NCBI GenBank assembly: GCA_963965975.1
Contig: OZ014411.1
Location: 17,326,446 to 17,390,445 of the forward strand
Direction of reading: 5' to 3'
From: Xestospongia bergquistia
Lineage: Eukaryota > Porifera > Demospongiae > Haplosclerida > Petrosiidae
Length of the DNA: 64,000 bases
Made by a program: the position numbers and the translations under genes
Notes under the pieces: generated by a model
Told to the model about the DNA's origin: nothing
Databases searched by the model: none
Seen by the model: only the letters and a program-made list of their open reading frames with translations
Shown: positions 38,701 through 53,700 of the stretch, in pieces
How positions within the stretch are numbered: position 1 is the first letter of the stretch
Layout: each line of letters starts with the position of its first letter

Positions 38701-41700
38701 GAAACATTTAAAAGAATTAGACTTGGAGGTATTGGAGGCTTTTGTCATTAAATAAATGAAAATAGTTGAGCAACATATATCTCTTTATTCATAAAGACTA
38801 ATCTCAAGCTAGGGAAGTTGCTGGAGTTCTTACAGAGAACGTTTACTCGGTTGTCATTATTTAATTTATTTACTTATAGTAATCATCTGTGTTATTAAAA
38901 CCTCCTTTTGCTATTAAGGTTAATATTATCTGATATTATAACATTATTAATAGAATGAACAGTTACTACTTCTTTCAGTTGTATGGTTTATGTTTTAAAT
39001 CATGTTTTCATATAAAGAGTGGTGCATTTCTATAGTCTCCACGGTGATGCCTCAGTTTGTCACGAACACTTTCTCTAGTTATTACTGCACCTCTGACAAT
39101 AGCATATCAGTTGGCCTGAGGTGGTGTGCTTGACCTGGCTAAAGAAAGTCTCAACTGTACTACCATCGAGACATACTGGATATATTGTGTACCCAGGGTG
39201 AGCAGAAGTGAAATCAGCACATAAGTTTTTAAAGCCGTAATACATGAGCCTGAGTAAGTCCCAGGTTTGCCAACAGTAAGCCTGAAATGTTCAGCCATTT
39301 GTGGGTCCATTGACAGAGTCAGCCGCTGTTTTCGTGTAGCAGGGACATCTGTGTCTTCAGAAGTCGCTTGACCATCTTGAATTCTCTTAAATTTATCCAC
39401 CTAACTAAGAGGTTACAGCCCAGAAGCCATTAAAATGCAAAACACTTTGCAGTTATGTCCATATATGGACATATGTTCTAAGCCTTGAACAGTTGGAGTT
39501 TGACACTCATGGGCTTCTGTATATACTAATCTATGTGGTAGACAGGAATTCACATTGCAGCTTGTAGTTCATGAAATGTCATAGTACTACAGTATTAATA
39601 TTATGGATGAATGTTAATGTATAAAGCTGAGTTGACAATTACTGTTTCTGGTTATTGCATTTATTGTCTTTCTATATAAATTTCATTTGTAGCTATGTGT
39701 ATAAGCTTTGCATAATAAACTGAACTATTATCTCTTTTTTTAGCAAGTAAACAGTGCTAAAGAAACTATTAATTGTGCCATTATAGAAAACATTAATTGT
39801 TGTCCCAATTATTAGAAGAAATGCATCACATTTGTGGCCACTATATCCTGTTTATTAGGTGTTTTGTTTCAGTTATTGTTCTTGTAACCCTTTTTTAATG
39901 ATAGATGTGATACAAGTCATAATACATATTTACCACAATGGTGAATGACACCATAGTTGATAACTTTCTTCAGAGTGAGTTGATGAACACCTGCTGGGCC
40001 CTATAGCTTTCATTGCAAGGAGATGATATCAATAATTTACCTTGTTGTTAACTCAACACCATAGTTCTGTACCTAGTTTACAAAATTTGCTACTGGAACT
40101 GTTGAACACCCACACACAGTAAACCACAACACTTATGTGATATCATAATATACTTGATAATAAAATAAAACAAACAAATATTTGAATGGAAATAGATGAC
40201 AGACAACTTTTTACTCAAGATGTTGTATAACGTATATGTGAGGAAGAAGACAATGAGGGACCTCCAGAGATAATGCTTCCTGGCAGTGACGAGGAATTCG
40301 GTCTTTATTATGATGACGATGACGAGAATGACGATACCTAGGTAATGAATAGTAAATAATGAAAAAAATTTGTGACCTTATAAACAGACATGATGATACA
40401 ATTTACGAACACAAGTTAAATCTTACAGACAATGATAAATGAAAGTAAAGAACATCATAAGCTTTTACTATGTAACTAACCAGCTGCTCTGATAAAGACT
40501 ATGGATCTAGTGCTTCTACAATCTCACAAGTATTACCACATATACCTGATGGGGTAAATAACACATTGTAAGAAAATAAACACATATGAATTAATTTTTA
40601 AAAAAATTATTACCAGGATAACAACAACATCTGTAAAACAAAATTCACCTATTCTGTAAGTGACACAAAAAGTAATAATAATTACTTACTTGAAATACTG
40701 AGAACTATATCACAAGAATTAGATGATATAATTAAACCTACTGATGACTTTCCTGAGTCAAGTTCACAAATTAGGTAATACTCAAACAAATGTCGCCTCT
40801 ATATAAATGTTAACTATATCCACAGCTCTGAAAAAAAAGTGAAATGGTCTAACGATCTAAGACAAGTTGAAGTCGAAGTCCATTTACGGCACCAACTGGA
40901 CCAACTTTGACCCTCCCAACATCTCCAATTACCACTTTCTTCTCTTCTTTACAGAGTCTCTTTTTGAATTAATTGTAGTAGAAACACAGATATGCACAAA
41001 CCTGTATGGGAGAGGAAGAGTACATAAAATGGACCAATGTGACAATTGATGACTTAAAAGCATACATTGGATTTTATATTACTCATGGGGATACCATCTC
41101 TGTACGACAATTAGAAAAAAGATCCTACTATCATTACGGACCAATAGCAAATCGAATTCGATTTATGGAAATTGGAAGATATCTACACTTTGTAGATAAT
41201 TCAACGCATCAAATAGCACCACCAGGATCAGAGGGATATGACCACCTTGGAAAAGTGAGACCAGTCTTGGAACACCTATCTAATCAATTCACGGTTCTGT
41301 ATAATCTAAACAGAGACTGTAGCATTCATGAGGCAATGATACCATTTAAGGGACGTAGTAGTATGAAGCAATACATACCAAAAAAGCGATAAAATGAGGA
41401 GTCAAGCTTTGGACAAGGGCAGATAGCAAAAATGGGTTTGTATCTGAATTCCAAGTCATATGTTGGTAAAAAGAAAGAAGTTGAAAAAAGACTAGGAACA
41501 AGAGTGGTAAAAGATCTAACAAGAAAGATAGTTGGAAAAATTATCACGTCTACAGTGACAATTTTTTCACAAGCATTCTACTGTTCCAAGATCTGCTAGA
41601 TGACAAAATCTATGCCTGTGGAACTATACACTCTAACAGGGAATTTTTTCAAAAGAATTTCAAATCACATTTAAAAAAGAGATTTAAAGAAAGAGGAGAG

Positions 41701-44700
41701 TACAAACTACTACAAAGTGGAAATTTAGTCATTGCCCTGTGGCAAGACACAAAAATTTTTACTGCTATATCGACAAATTCACAACCAAATGAAATAGTTA
41801 AAAATGGTGAGAGACAGCTTGTGTAATGCCCAGAACTTATAGCTAAGTATAATGAAAATATTGGTGGAGTTGATAAAAATGATCAACTGCGACAATACTA
41901 TAGTGTTAGAGCTCATGGGCAGAAATGCTATAAGTACATTGCCTACTTTAGCATAGATTTAGCTATCACAAACTCTTACATTTTTCACAGTCTTCTGTCT
42001 GAATCAACTTTTCATAACATGAAAGACTTTCGTCTCAATCTTACAACTCAACTCATTGGCTTGTACCATAGTAGAAAACATGCTGGTCGTCCTTCTTTAT
42101 TACCTTCAAAAAAATTTGCCAGAGTCACTTCCCAAAGAAACCAAACAATAAACGGTACAGTTGTCACTACTGCTACACCTATAAGAAGATAAGGAAAGAT
42201 ACTCAATGGTATTGTGAAGATTGTAGTATACACCTCTGTCACACTGGGAAGAGCGATGACCTCTATCACATACAATATCTTTAGCTACATAGTACTCTTC
42301 AACAATTAAATAACCAGACAAATTACATATATTCAATCACTTGTATTTATACTAAAATATATAGAGAACCTATATCATACTTTATTGTTCTTATTACTTA
42401 TTATTTATTGCAAGACCTATTAACAACTGGGTAAAGGCTACTGCTCTTTTGAGCAAACATGAAAAGTCTGAGTGGCACTTAGCTGCAGTGGAAAAAAAGG
42501 CACTAGCCCTTTCTTCAGTTGAGCATGGAGATGTAGGAGAGCAAATTTCTGTCAATGAAGAGGAAAAAAAGGCAAAATCGTGAACTAATGAAGAAACTCA
42601 TTCGATCACTCTATTTCATAGTGAAACACCATATACCTCATACCACTACATTTGAAGACCTTGCTACATTGCAGATTGAAAATGGAGATGTTAAGCTAAA
42701 ATCCCATTGAGAAAAATGCCCAAAAAATGCTACATATGAATCACATTCAACTGTAGTTAAATTGTTATCATGTATCAGCAAGATTCTAGAGCACAAGCTT
42801 CTTGATAGCTTAAGGAGAAGTTCGTACTATTCATTGCTAGCTGATGAATGCACTGAAATAGCGTCAAAAGAAGAGTTGTCAGTGTGTACTTGTTGGCTAA
42901 GTCAAAACAAGCCTGTTAAACATTTTCTTGGCATTATACATGATAAAGAAACTAATGCTGAGGCAATTGCTGGTTACCTTAATGGTTTTCTTCAATCAAA
43001 AACCATCAAATTGGAGAGTATGCATGGTATGGGTTTTGATAGTACTAATACTATGTCAGGCCACAGAACTAGTGTTAAAAAGCGCTTGAGATTCTTTTCA
43101 CCAAGTGCTCTATATATCCATTGCTGATGCCATCAATTACAACTAGCTGCCATTAGTGCTGCTAATGACCACACTGAAGTACAAAGAGTTCTAAGAACAC
43201 TCGTAACAATTTGGAAAGCATTTCCCTACTCCCCTAAAAAAGCAGAAAAGCAATCTTTGATAGAAGCTGAGCTTCAGTCACCAGAAATAAAAATGGCAAA
43301 GCATTGTGATACTCACTGGTTGTCTCGTGAGAGAGCAATACATATTGTACGTCAAACCCTACCTGCTCTTGTGACTACTTTTGAGGAACTATATAGTGAA
43401 ACAGGTGATGGAGAAGCACATGGAATTGCTACACTACTAGTGAAGTGCAAAACAGTGGCTTCCATTTATATGCTTTGTGATGTCCTCCATACTGTGGCCA
43501 AACTACAGGGATCTCTTCAAGGTAAAACTATTGACCTTGCCAGTGTACTCGGAAAGGTTGAGGACACCATTAAACGACTAAAATAGTTGAAAGAGAATAG
43601 TGACACTTCAACATGGTTCAAGGATCATATGAATGTTTTCACTGACACTTCATTACTTGGATCAAGAAAGATTGTTGTTAAAGATGATGAAAAAGTGTCA
43701 TTCCTTCAAACAGTTTATCGACCATACAATCAAAGTGTTATTGATCATATTAATGCAAGAGTTGAATCCACTGACTTCATCTCGTCTATGTCTGTATTTG
43801 ATCCACATCAGCTTCCAAAGAAATAAGAAGAATTATCTACCTATGGTATGGAAAAAATAAAGGTACTAACAAGCTTTTATGGTACACCCCAGAAGTTGAA
43901 ACTCGATGGAAAGGAAGCAGTTTCTCAAGCTGATGTAGACCCAGAGGAGGATGAATCAGAATGGAAACTGTATTTTTAAACGGTATAGCCAGAGATCTTT
44001 ATAAGACGTCCTTTCAACATTGACTTGGAAAGATGACATCAAAGCTGGATTTCCAAATTTATCAAAATTGGCAGCAATACTGGAAGTATTACCTGTAACA
44101 ACGGCTACAGTTGAGTGATCATTTAGTAGTATGAAATTAATAAAAACAAGATTGAGAGCAGGATGGGAGAAGAAACATTAGAGCATGCAATGAGAATATG
44201 TATAGAAGGACCTGAACGTTTAACAGATGAAACACTGGAAGAAATTATTGAAAATTACAAAAAAGTCAAGAAAGGAAAATAGCACTGTAATTAATGATTA
44301 TCATTTATTCTCTTTAGTTATTCGTAAGATGTTATTCAATAAAGCTAAAAGTACATTGAAAGTCAACTTCTAAAAAAAAAAATCTAGATAGAACCCTGAC
44401 TACATAAGACATCATCCAGTTATGGAACATTATTTATATGAAATATCTGTAAAGTTATTGCCACAAGTGTTTTATATGCTAAATGATATAATAAGATAAT
44501 TTAATGATAGAATTTTAACTTGCTTATAACATGATATATATCTCTGAGTCCAACAAGCTTTTGCACATTATTGAAGATGTATCTCTTGATATAATACACA
44601 AACTTTTCATTACTAAAAGATTAGGTGTACTGCTCTATGTTTTGTACAAATTTTTATACTGCAAGATATTATTGAAATATATAAACTAAGATGTTGCTAA

Positions 44701-47700
44701 GAATATTTATTTCAAAGTCTCTTTAGGTTTATGGAAATGCTAGTTTACATTTAGCAATATATTTAGTGTTTTTGTTTTTGCAATAGAATAATGGTCTAAT
44801 TGAATTTGCTAAGAAAGGAGATTTGTCTGGTGTAATAGAAATTCTTGTTAAAGGAGCCAATGTAAATACTATAGATGAGGTAAGTCTATTTCATTATTAA
44901 TGTCTATGAATATGTCAAATATGATGAATATTGGAAGGATAAGATGATATCAGTCCATTATCAAACCATATTAGGAAAAAAGTGTAATTTGCTTTTATAA
45001 CACGTGTATTAACAACTTTGGTCTTATTGGACACCATAACATGTTCAAATATCACTTTTTCATATTTTTTAAAATAATCATTTGAAATCCACACACCAAC
45101 ATAGCAATGATGGACATGAATTGAAACATCGTTTGTTTAACTTTGAATTTTATATTTTAAAATATTTAGAAGCATAATTTTGTATATACACAGGACAGCA
45201 ATTGTCATGCAGTCAACTTGAATTTGTATCTTACTGGCTTCTGAACTATATGAGATAATTTGTAGGTTTTTGACAGTGATGAGAGCATGATTTCATCTGG
45301 TTATAGAATTAGTTAGTATTGAAAAATTTAAAGGTCGTGATGATTATAGCACTGGTATATTTCCCAGCTATTACCAGTATGTTTCTTGCTATTGTTAATA
45401 AGTTCCCAAAGGAAACAACGACCTTTTTTATTGTACAGACTGCTATAGATCTATAGTTTGTGAGATGCAAACATTTTCGGACAGAGATGATGTTTGCTAC
45501 ACCTGTGAATAATATAATTAGAAAGCCTTATAGAAATACAAAGATGATGATAATTGATATTTTAAACAACATAAAGAGCTACATATTATATTTTTGTCAA
45601 ATGCTGGTCTGTTTACTCAATAGTATAGGTCTAAATTCTACTAATTTTCTGTTTCTATCTTGTTTATCAGTCCATCATATTACACTGTATATACTTTAAT
45701 CCATCTTGTATGAATTAGTCTTTAAAAACTTATTTAAGTAATAAAGACTTACTAGTACTAGATGTAGTCATGTTCTCCACGTACAATATGACTTCCATGT
45801 AAACAATATATTAACATAATATCTTATAATGTCAATGACAAAGTGCAGAAATATAACACAATACACAATGTTCGTACATTTGTAATGTTATCATAGAGTG
45901 TTAGTAGTTTCATTTTCCAGTTTATTGTTTGTGTGTTTTTCTAATAGAGAGGATGGGTAGCTCTTCATTATGCAAGTTCCAAAGGACATTCAGACATCGT
46001 TGAAGTATTAGTCAACCATAATGCTGATATCAATATTGTTACTGAGGTAATTGAGATCATGAGAATTTCTTTAAGTTGTACGAATGGATAGTAACTATTA
46101 GAGAAGACATAGCATAGATATTGTAATGATATAAGAGTACTTTACTTAACTGTAAGAAATATATAAAGCAGGTGGTAGCAGCAGTATAAGGGCAGCATGA
46201 TGTTTATCTTTATTCTTTTTATTGTTGTGTTTGTCCCAAGATAATTACAAAACTAGAAGAGTTTAAATTTTTATTTATAGAGAACTTTGTGTTTTACATA
46301 AGGTATATGTTTTTAAACATTTTATTTCAGTAGACTTAAGTTCTTCTTTAGTAACCAATGTTCTTATTTCTTAAGCTTAAGGAAATCAAAGTTACTTGTA
46401 TTCTAGAAATGAAGAAATCAGGATACTTAAGAGTACATTGGTAGTTGAATTATCTATTTCTGTCTTGCATATATAAGTTATAGTATCTGATTTCATTATC
46501 AATATTACTATGAGTTATAGCAATGGTCTGTTATATAGTATATATCCTGACGTTGTATGTATCAATATTGAAACTCTTAAGCATAATATTTATCATGCAT
46601 GCAGTAGCAGTATAGCTAGCTATGTAAGTATGGTCCAGATTGTTCATTGAAATGTATTGACAGGAAAGAATGAATTTGTCACTGAAGTGATTAGAACCTT
46701 TAATTCTTTGCAGCATTTCTTTCTATGATAATTTCTTCATTCCAACTTAGTTATAAACCTTGGAATCTAACTCTATTAATTTCACATGATAGTTTAGCTT
46801 TTTTGCTAGGACTCTAGCCACAGCATAGTAATTAATTATCATAAAGATTGTTTTAACAAATACATGGAATATATATGTCAGAACAAGAACCAACTTTAAC
46901 ACCAACTTTAACAGTTTTTAATTCCTTGTATGGGAGGCTTGGCAGGCTATAGTCTAATTGTTTTATATTGTGTGGTATCTATATGTATGCAACATTGAGT
47001 TTAGCTAATAATGCTAGAATCTTCTTGCTAAGTTGTTTCTTTACCTATATTTTGAGCATTTTATAACTCTATTCTAGTATGAATTTTTACTTATTAAATG
47101 TGTTGTTTTCATTTTGTTTACTTTATTGCTTTTTATTTGAACATTTATGTTGTTGTTATTAATAATTATCTGAATGTCTACTTTTAATATAATAGGATGT
47201 AATTTAAATATAATGTAGTATGAATTGTAAGTGTATTGAATGTGTTATTGTGATTTTGTTTACTGTATTGTTTTGTTTTTCACATTTATGTTGGTGTGAT
47301 TACTTGTCATCTGAATTTGTTGTTCAAAATATAATAGTCGGTAAGTTTGATATAAAGTAGTATGAATGATATGTCTTTTAAACTGAATATTGCTATTTTA
47401 TTTGCCCTATTGTTTGTATTGATGTCAATATTTTTTTGATGCCTTGGATGGGAAGGTTTGCAGGCTGTAATATAATTGTTTTGTATAGTGTGGTATCTAT
47501 GTCATCCACTTTTGCAATTTTATTGATTATGTTGTAATTACAGCTTTGAGATCAAGAAATGAGATTAAAATGCATCCTTTACTTACTGATTCCTATATCA
47601 GCAATAAATTTTGTTAACCCTAACTGCTTGTGACACAACATTGAGTTTAGCTAATAATGCTTGAATCTTCTTGCTAAGTTATTTCTTTACTTATATTTTT

Positions 47701-50700
47701 AGCATTTTCTAACTCTATTCTAGTGTGAATTTTAACTTATTAAATGTGTTGTTTTCATTTTGTTTACTTTATTGCTTTTTATTTGAACATTTATTTTGTT
47801 GTTATTACTAATTATCTGAATGTCTACTTTTAATATAATAGGATGTAATTTAAATATAATGTAGTATGAATTGTAAGTGTATTGAATGTGTTATTGTGAT
47901 TTTGTTTACTTTATTGTTTTGTTTTTCACATTTATGTTGGTGTGATTACTTGTCATCCGAATTTGTCATTTAAAATATAATAGGAGGTAAGTGTGATATA
48001 ATGTAGTATGAATTCTAAGTCTTTTAAAACTAAATATTGCTATTTTATTTACCCTATTGTTTGTATTGATGTCAGTATTTTTTTGATGCCTTGGATGGGA
48101 AGGTTTGAAGGCTGTAGTCTAATTGTTTTGTATTATGTGGTATCTATGTGCAGCCACCTTTACAATTTTATTGATTATATTGTAATTACAGCTTTAAAAT
48201 CAACAAATGAGATTAAAATGCATCCCTTATTTACTGATTCCTATATCGGCAATAAATTTGATTAACCCTAACTGCTTGTGACACAAGAGTGTAGTATAAT
48301 TGTTTTGTATTGTGTGGTATCTATGTGCATCCACTTTTACAATTTTATTGATTATGTTGTAATTACAGCTTTGAGATCAAGAAATGAGATTAAAATGTAT
48401 TCTTTATTTACTGATTCCTATATCAGCAAAAAATTTGGTTAATCCTAACTGCTTGTGACACAACATTGAGTTTAGCTAATAATGCTTGAATTTTCTTGCT
48501 AATTTGTTTTCTTTGAGCATTTTATAAATCTATTCTAGTATGAATTTTAACTTATTAAATGTGTTATTTTCATTTTGTTTAGTTTATTGCATTTTATTTG
48601 AACATTTATGTTGTTGTTATTACTAATTATCTGAATGTCTACTTTTATTATAATAGGATGTAATTTATATATAATGTAGTATGAATTGTAAGTGTATTGA
48701 ATGTGTTATTCTGATTTTGTTTACTATATTGTTTTGTTTTTCACATTTATATTGCTGTGATTACTTTGTCATCTGAATTTGTTGTTTAAAATATAATAGC
48801 GGGTAAGTGTGATATAATGTAGTATGAATGATAAGTCTTTTAAACTGAATATTGCTATTTTATTTACCCTATTGTTTGTATTGATGTCAGTATTTTTGTG
48901 ATGCCTTGGATGGGACGGTTTGAAGGCTGTAGTCTAATTGTTTTGTATTGTGTGGTATCTATCTGTATGCACTTTTGCAATTTTATTGATTATATTGTAA
49001 TTACAGCTTTAAAATCAAGAAATAAGATTAAAATGCATCCCTTATTTACTGATTCCTATATCGGCAATAAATTTGGTTAACCCTAACTGCTTGTGACACA
49101 ACATTGAGTTTAGCTAATAATGCTTGAGTCTTCTTGCTAAGTTTTTTCATTACCTATATTTTGAGTATTTTATAAGTCTATTCTAGTTTGAATTTTTAAC
49201 TTAAATGTGTTGTTTTCATTTTGTTTACTTTGTTGCTTTTTTTTGAACATTTATGTTGCTGTTATTACTAATTATCTGAATGTCTACTTTTAAGGTGTTG
49301 TAATCTAATTTAATGTGGTATGAATTGTAAGTGTATTGAATGTGTTATTGTGATTTTGTTTACCGTATTGTTTTGTTTTTCACATTTATGTTGGTGTGAT
49401 TACTTGTCATCATAATTTGTTGTTTAAAATATAATAGGAGGTAAGTGTGATAAATGTACTATGAATTCTAAGTCTTTTAACTGAATATTGCTATTTTATT
49501 TACCCTATTGTTTGTATTGATGTCAATATTTTTTTGATGCCTTGGATGGGAAGGTTTGAAGGCTGTAGTCTAATTGTTTTGTATTGTGTAGTATCTATGT
49601 GTATTCACTTTTGCAATTTTATTGATTATATTGTAATTACAGCTTGAGTTCAAGAAATGAGATTGAATTGCATCCTTTATTTACTGATTCCTATATCAGC
49701 AATAAATTTTGTTAACCCTAACTGCTTGTGACACAACATTGAGTTTAGCTAATAATGCTTGAACCTTATTGCTAAGTTTTTTCTTTACCTATATATTGAG
49801 AATTTTATAAGTCTATTATAGTATGAATTTTAACTTATTAAATGTGTTGTTTTCATTTTGTTTAGTTTATTGCTTTTTATTTGAACATTTATGTTGTTGT
49901 TATTACTACTTATCTGAATGTCTACTTTGATTTGTCTTTTGAAATGAATATTGTTATTTTATTTATCCTATTGTTTGTATTGACTTTAACAGTTTTTAAT
50001 TGCTTGTATGGGAGGCTTGGCAGGCTTTACAACAATTGTTTTGTATTGTGTTGTATCTATGTGTATGCACTCTTGCATTTTTATTGATTATATTGTAATT
50101 AAAGCTTTGAGATCAGCAAATGAGATTAAATTGCCTCCTTTAACTGTTGATTTCAATTTCAATTTCAGCAATAAATTTAGTTAACCCTAAAAGTGTGTGA
50201 TATAACATTGGGTATGACTAATAGTGCTTGAATGTTCTTGCTAAGTTGTTTCTCTACCTCTATTTTTTGCATTTTCTAACTATATTCTAATAAGAATTTG
50301 AACTTATTGAATGTGATGTTGTATTTTTTTACTTTATTGCTTTTTATTTTCACATTTATGTTTCAGTGATTACCTATTATTTGTATATGTCCTTTACAAT
50401 ATAATAGGATGTAATTTTGATATAATGTATTCTAAGTGTATTGAATGTGTTGTTCTCATTTTGTATTTTTTTTGTTTTTCACATTTATGTTGCTGGGATT
50501 ACTTATCATCTGAATTTGTTGTTTAAAATATAATAGGAGGTAAGTGTGATTTTATGTAGTATGAATTCTAAGTCTTTTTAAGTGAATATTGCTATTTTGT
50601 TTACCCTATTGTTTGTATTGATGTTAATGGTTTTAAATGGCTTGCATAGCCATAGTATAATTGTTTGTATTGTGTGGTATCTACCTTTATAATTATTTTA

Positions 50701-53700
50701 TGTTGCTAGTTCAACCTTTAAGATCAAGAAATGACAATAAACAAGAAATGCATTTTTCAGTTTATTGTTAATTTCAGATTCTTATAGCTGCCAATGAATT
50801 GTGTTAACCCTTGTATTGTAGATGTTATTATTGTACACTTAATTTAATATAAGTTAGTGCATAGTGAGCATTTTTTCCTACTTGTTTTATTGTAAGCATT
50901 TGTAGTATTGACAACTGTTGTACATGTGAATAAGCTATTTGCTAAATTTGTTTTTATCAGAAAAATGAATGAGTGTTTTGTTAGTAACCTTTTCAGAAGG
51001 GGTATGAGTGAATTTTTTTGTAAAGAATGCTCCTGAAAAATGATTTTTTACTATAGTCATTTGACTGATTATTAATAATGTTGTCTAAGTTTATGATGTT
51101 ACTAGTGTACTGATACATCTGAGTGTTGGTATAGGTAATGTATTGATGTTACGATTCATGTTGATGTGGTAATTATAATATATTTAGGCTGGAACAAGTG
51201 CAGTCATGTTAGCAGCAGAGAATGGACACAAAGATGTTGTTTTGATTTTAACACAGAAAGGAGCCAATCTAGATCTTGTCAACAGAGTAAGTGTTCCTGT
51301 ACACATGTTATATGAGAACGTCAGTATAACTAAAGAGAAATTGTAAATCCTTTTCCTTAAAGACAACTATTAGTTGTTTTATTATCACAATAAAGGTTGA
51401 AATATTGTCTTCTATGAATATGGTAAATATGATGAATATTGGAATTAGAAGAGGATGCAAAAACCTTATTACAATATTAGAATAAAAGTGTCATTTTTTG
51501 TATAACATGCATGTGTTAACCAGTTTTCTTACCTATTCTTATTGGACACTATCAGAGGTACAGACATCACTTTTAATTAATTTTTAATAATCAGTTGAGA
51601 TGCACACACCAAAATAGCAGTGATTGACATGAATTGAAGCATGATTTGTTTAGCTTTGAATTTTACTTATTTAAGAAAAAAGGCATACTTGTAATAGATG
51701 TAGTGGAATTGTCTACTAGAAGAATGTACAGTGTGTTAGAACAAATAAACACCATAATATTTGTCTAAAATTATGTGTTATCTGTTTCTAGTATATTCTC
51801 TGTTCTTGTTATATAAATAACTTTGGTTATATGTTTGGGTTAGTAGTTTTTGCTGTGGTTGTCTTGGTCAATAAATATTACATGGTGCAGTGGTGGGATA
51901 TGAGAGAAAATGGATTGTTGGAGACTCCAAGCTCCGGGTTCTTTTAACTTCAAGACCCAGATGAATGGCCTCGCTGGAAACGCTGATTTGAACAGTTCCG
52001 ACAAGCAAGTGGTCTTCCAGATCAGGATGGAGAAAAGACAAGTCAGTACTGTCCTTTATTGCCTAGGTGAAGATATAGAGGACATTTTGCTTTCAGATAT
52101 CACTGCCAACACTTGAAGGAATTATGACAAAATACTTGCCACATTTGACAAATTTGGCAAAGCCAGAAGAAACGTCATACTTGAAAGAACTAGGTTTAAC
52201 CAAAGGAATCAACAACAGAATGAAAGTGTCAAAGAATACATTGCAGTTCTCCACAATCTAGAGGGAAATTGAGAATACGGAGATCTAAAGAATGAATGGT
52301 CTGTAATCGCCTAGTTGTTGGGATTTGAGACTGTAGACTCTCATAACGACTCCAAAATGAGTCTGAATTAATATTAAAAAAGTGAAAAAGACAGAAGTCT
52401 TCATGGTTCGCTAACATTTTCATCCCAAACAAGGTGATATAATTGAAGTTAGCTTGATCAAAAGATGATACTGCATTCCCTAACTTCTTCTAAGGAATTG
52501 GCAATTTAGGAGAAGAATATCAAATTGAGGTAAGCCAGATGCTACACTCTTTGCTCTCTATACTCCTGGAAGAATACCATTTCCCTTTCGAGACAAAGTC
52601 TAAGAAGAACTGAAAAGAATGGAGAAACTTGGTGTTATCTCCAAGATTAATAAACCTTCTCAATAGTGTGCAGGAATGGTAGTAGTTTGAAAAAACAATG
52701 GTACAGTAAGAATATGTGTGGACATAAAACCATTTAATGAAATGTTTTGTTTTATGAGAAGTAAATCTACCTAGAGTGGACGAAACATTGGCTCAGCTCA
52801 CAAGAGCCACACTTTTCAGCAAGCTCAATGCTAATAGTGGATTGTGGCAGATACCCTTAGCCAAAATTTTCAGACCTTCACTACTTTTATCACTCCATTT
52901 GGATGTTACCATTTTAACAAACTGCCATTTGGAATCTCAAATGCACCTGATTATTTTGAAAGAAGAATGTCCAAGATCTTAAAGGGCTAGAAAGTGTTCT
53001 ATGTCATATGGATGACATCCTGGTGTTTGAAATGGAGATGCTGGTATAACTCTTAATTCAGAGAAGTGCAAATTTTGTCAGAATCAACTGAAATTTCTAG
53101 GTCATGTTATAGACAAGGATGGAATTCATGCTGAGCCAGAGAAAGTGAAATCAGTCATGGACATTAAAGCAACTACCAACATATCAGAATTACGTTGCTT
53201 CATGGGGAATGTTAAACCAGCTGGCAAAGTTTAACCTAATCTGGCTGAGTTAACACAGCTGTTAAGATAATTATTAAGTAAGAAAACGCTTATGTTTGGA
53301 GCCCAGATCAAGAGGATGCTCCAGAGAAAATCAAACAAAAACTCTCAAAACCTACAGTGCTTGCCGATATGACCAGACTTCAGATCCAAAGATATCAGAT
53401 GATGCCTCATCCTATAGTCTAGGGGCTGTACTATTGCAGAAACATGGATTTGATTGGAAACTAATTGCCTACACCTCTTGTACATTAACAGAAACAGAAA
53501 GATGATACGTTCAGATTGAAAGAAAAAGCACTAGTGGCTACTTGGGCATGTCGAAAGTTCTCGACTACATCATTGTTTAAAAATTTGACATAGAAACTGA
53601 CCATAAACCTCTGGTTCTCTTGTCAAGCACAAAACATCTAGACAACCTCCCACCATGAATTGTGAGAGTTTGTCTACAGCTAGAGAGGCTTGACTACTCT

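Noticed and set aside
48008-49080. Short hydrophobic frames recurring with the macrosatellite (MPWMGRFEGCSLIVLY type)
   Set aside because: They recur only because the unit recurs; frames break differently in each unit and no splice or start context is shared.
46900-50810. CRISPR-like regular repeats
   Set aside because: The period is ~637 bases with the whole unit repeated, not short repeats with unique spacers, and the genome is eukaryotic: a macrosatellite.
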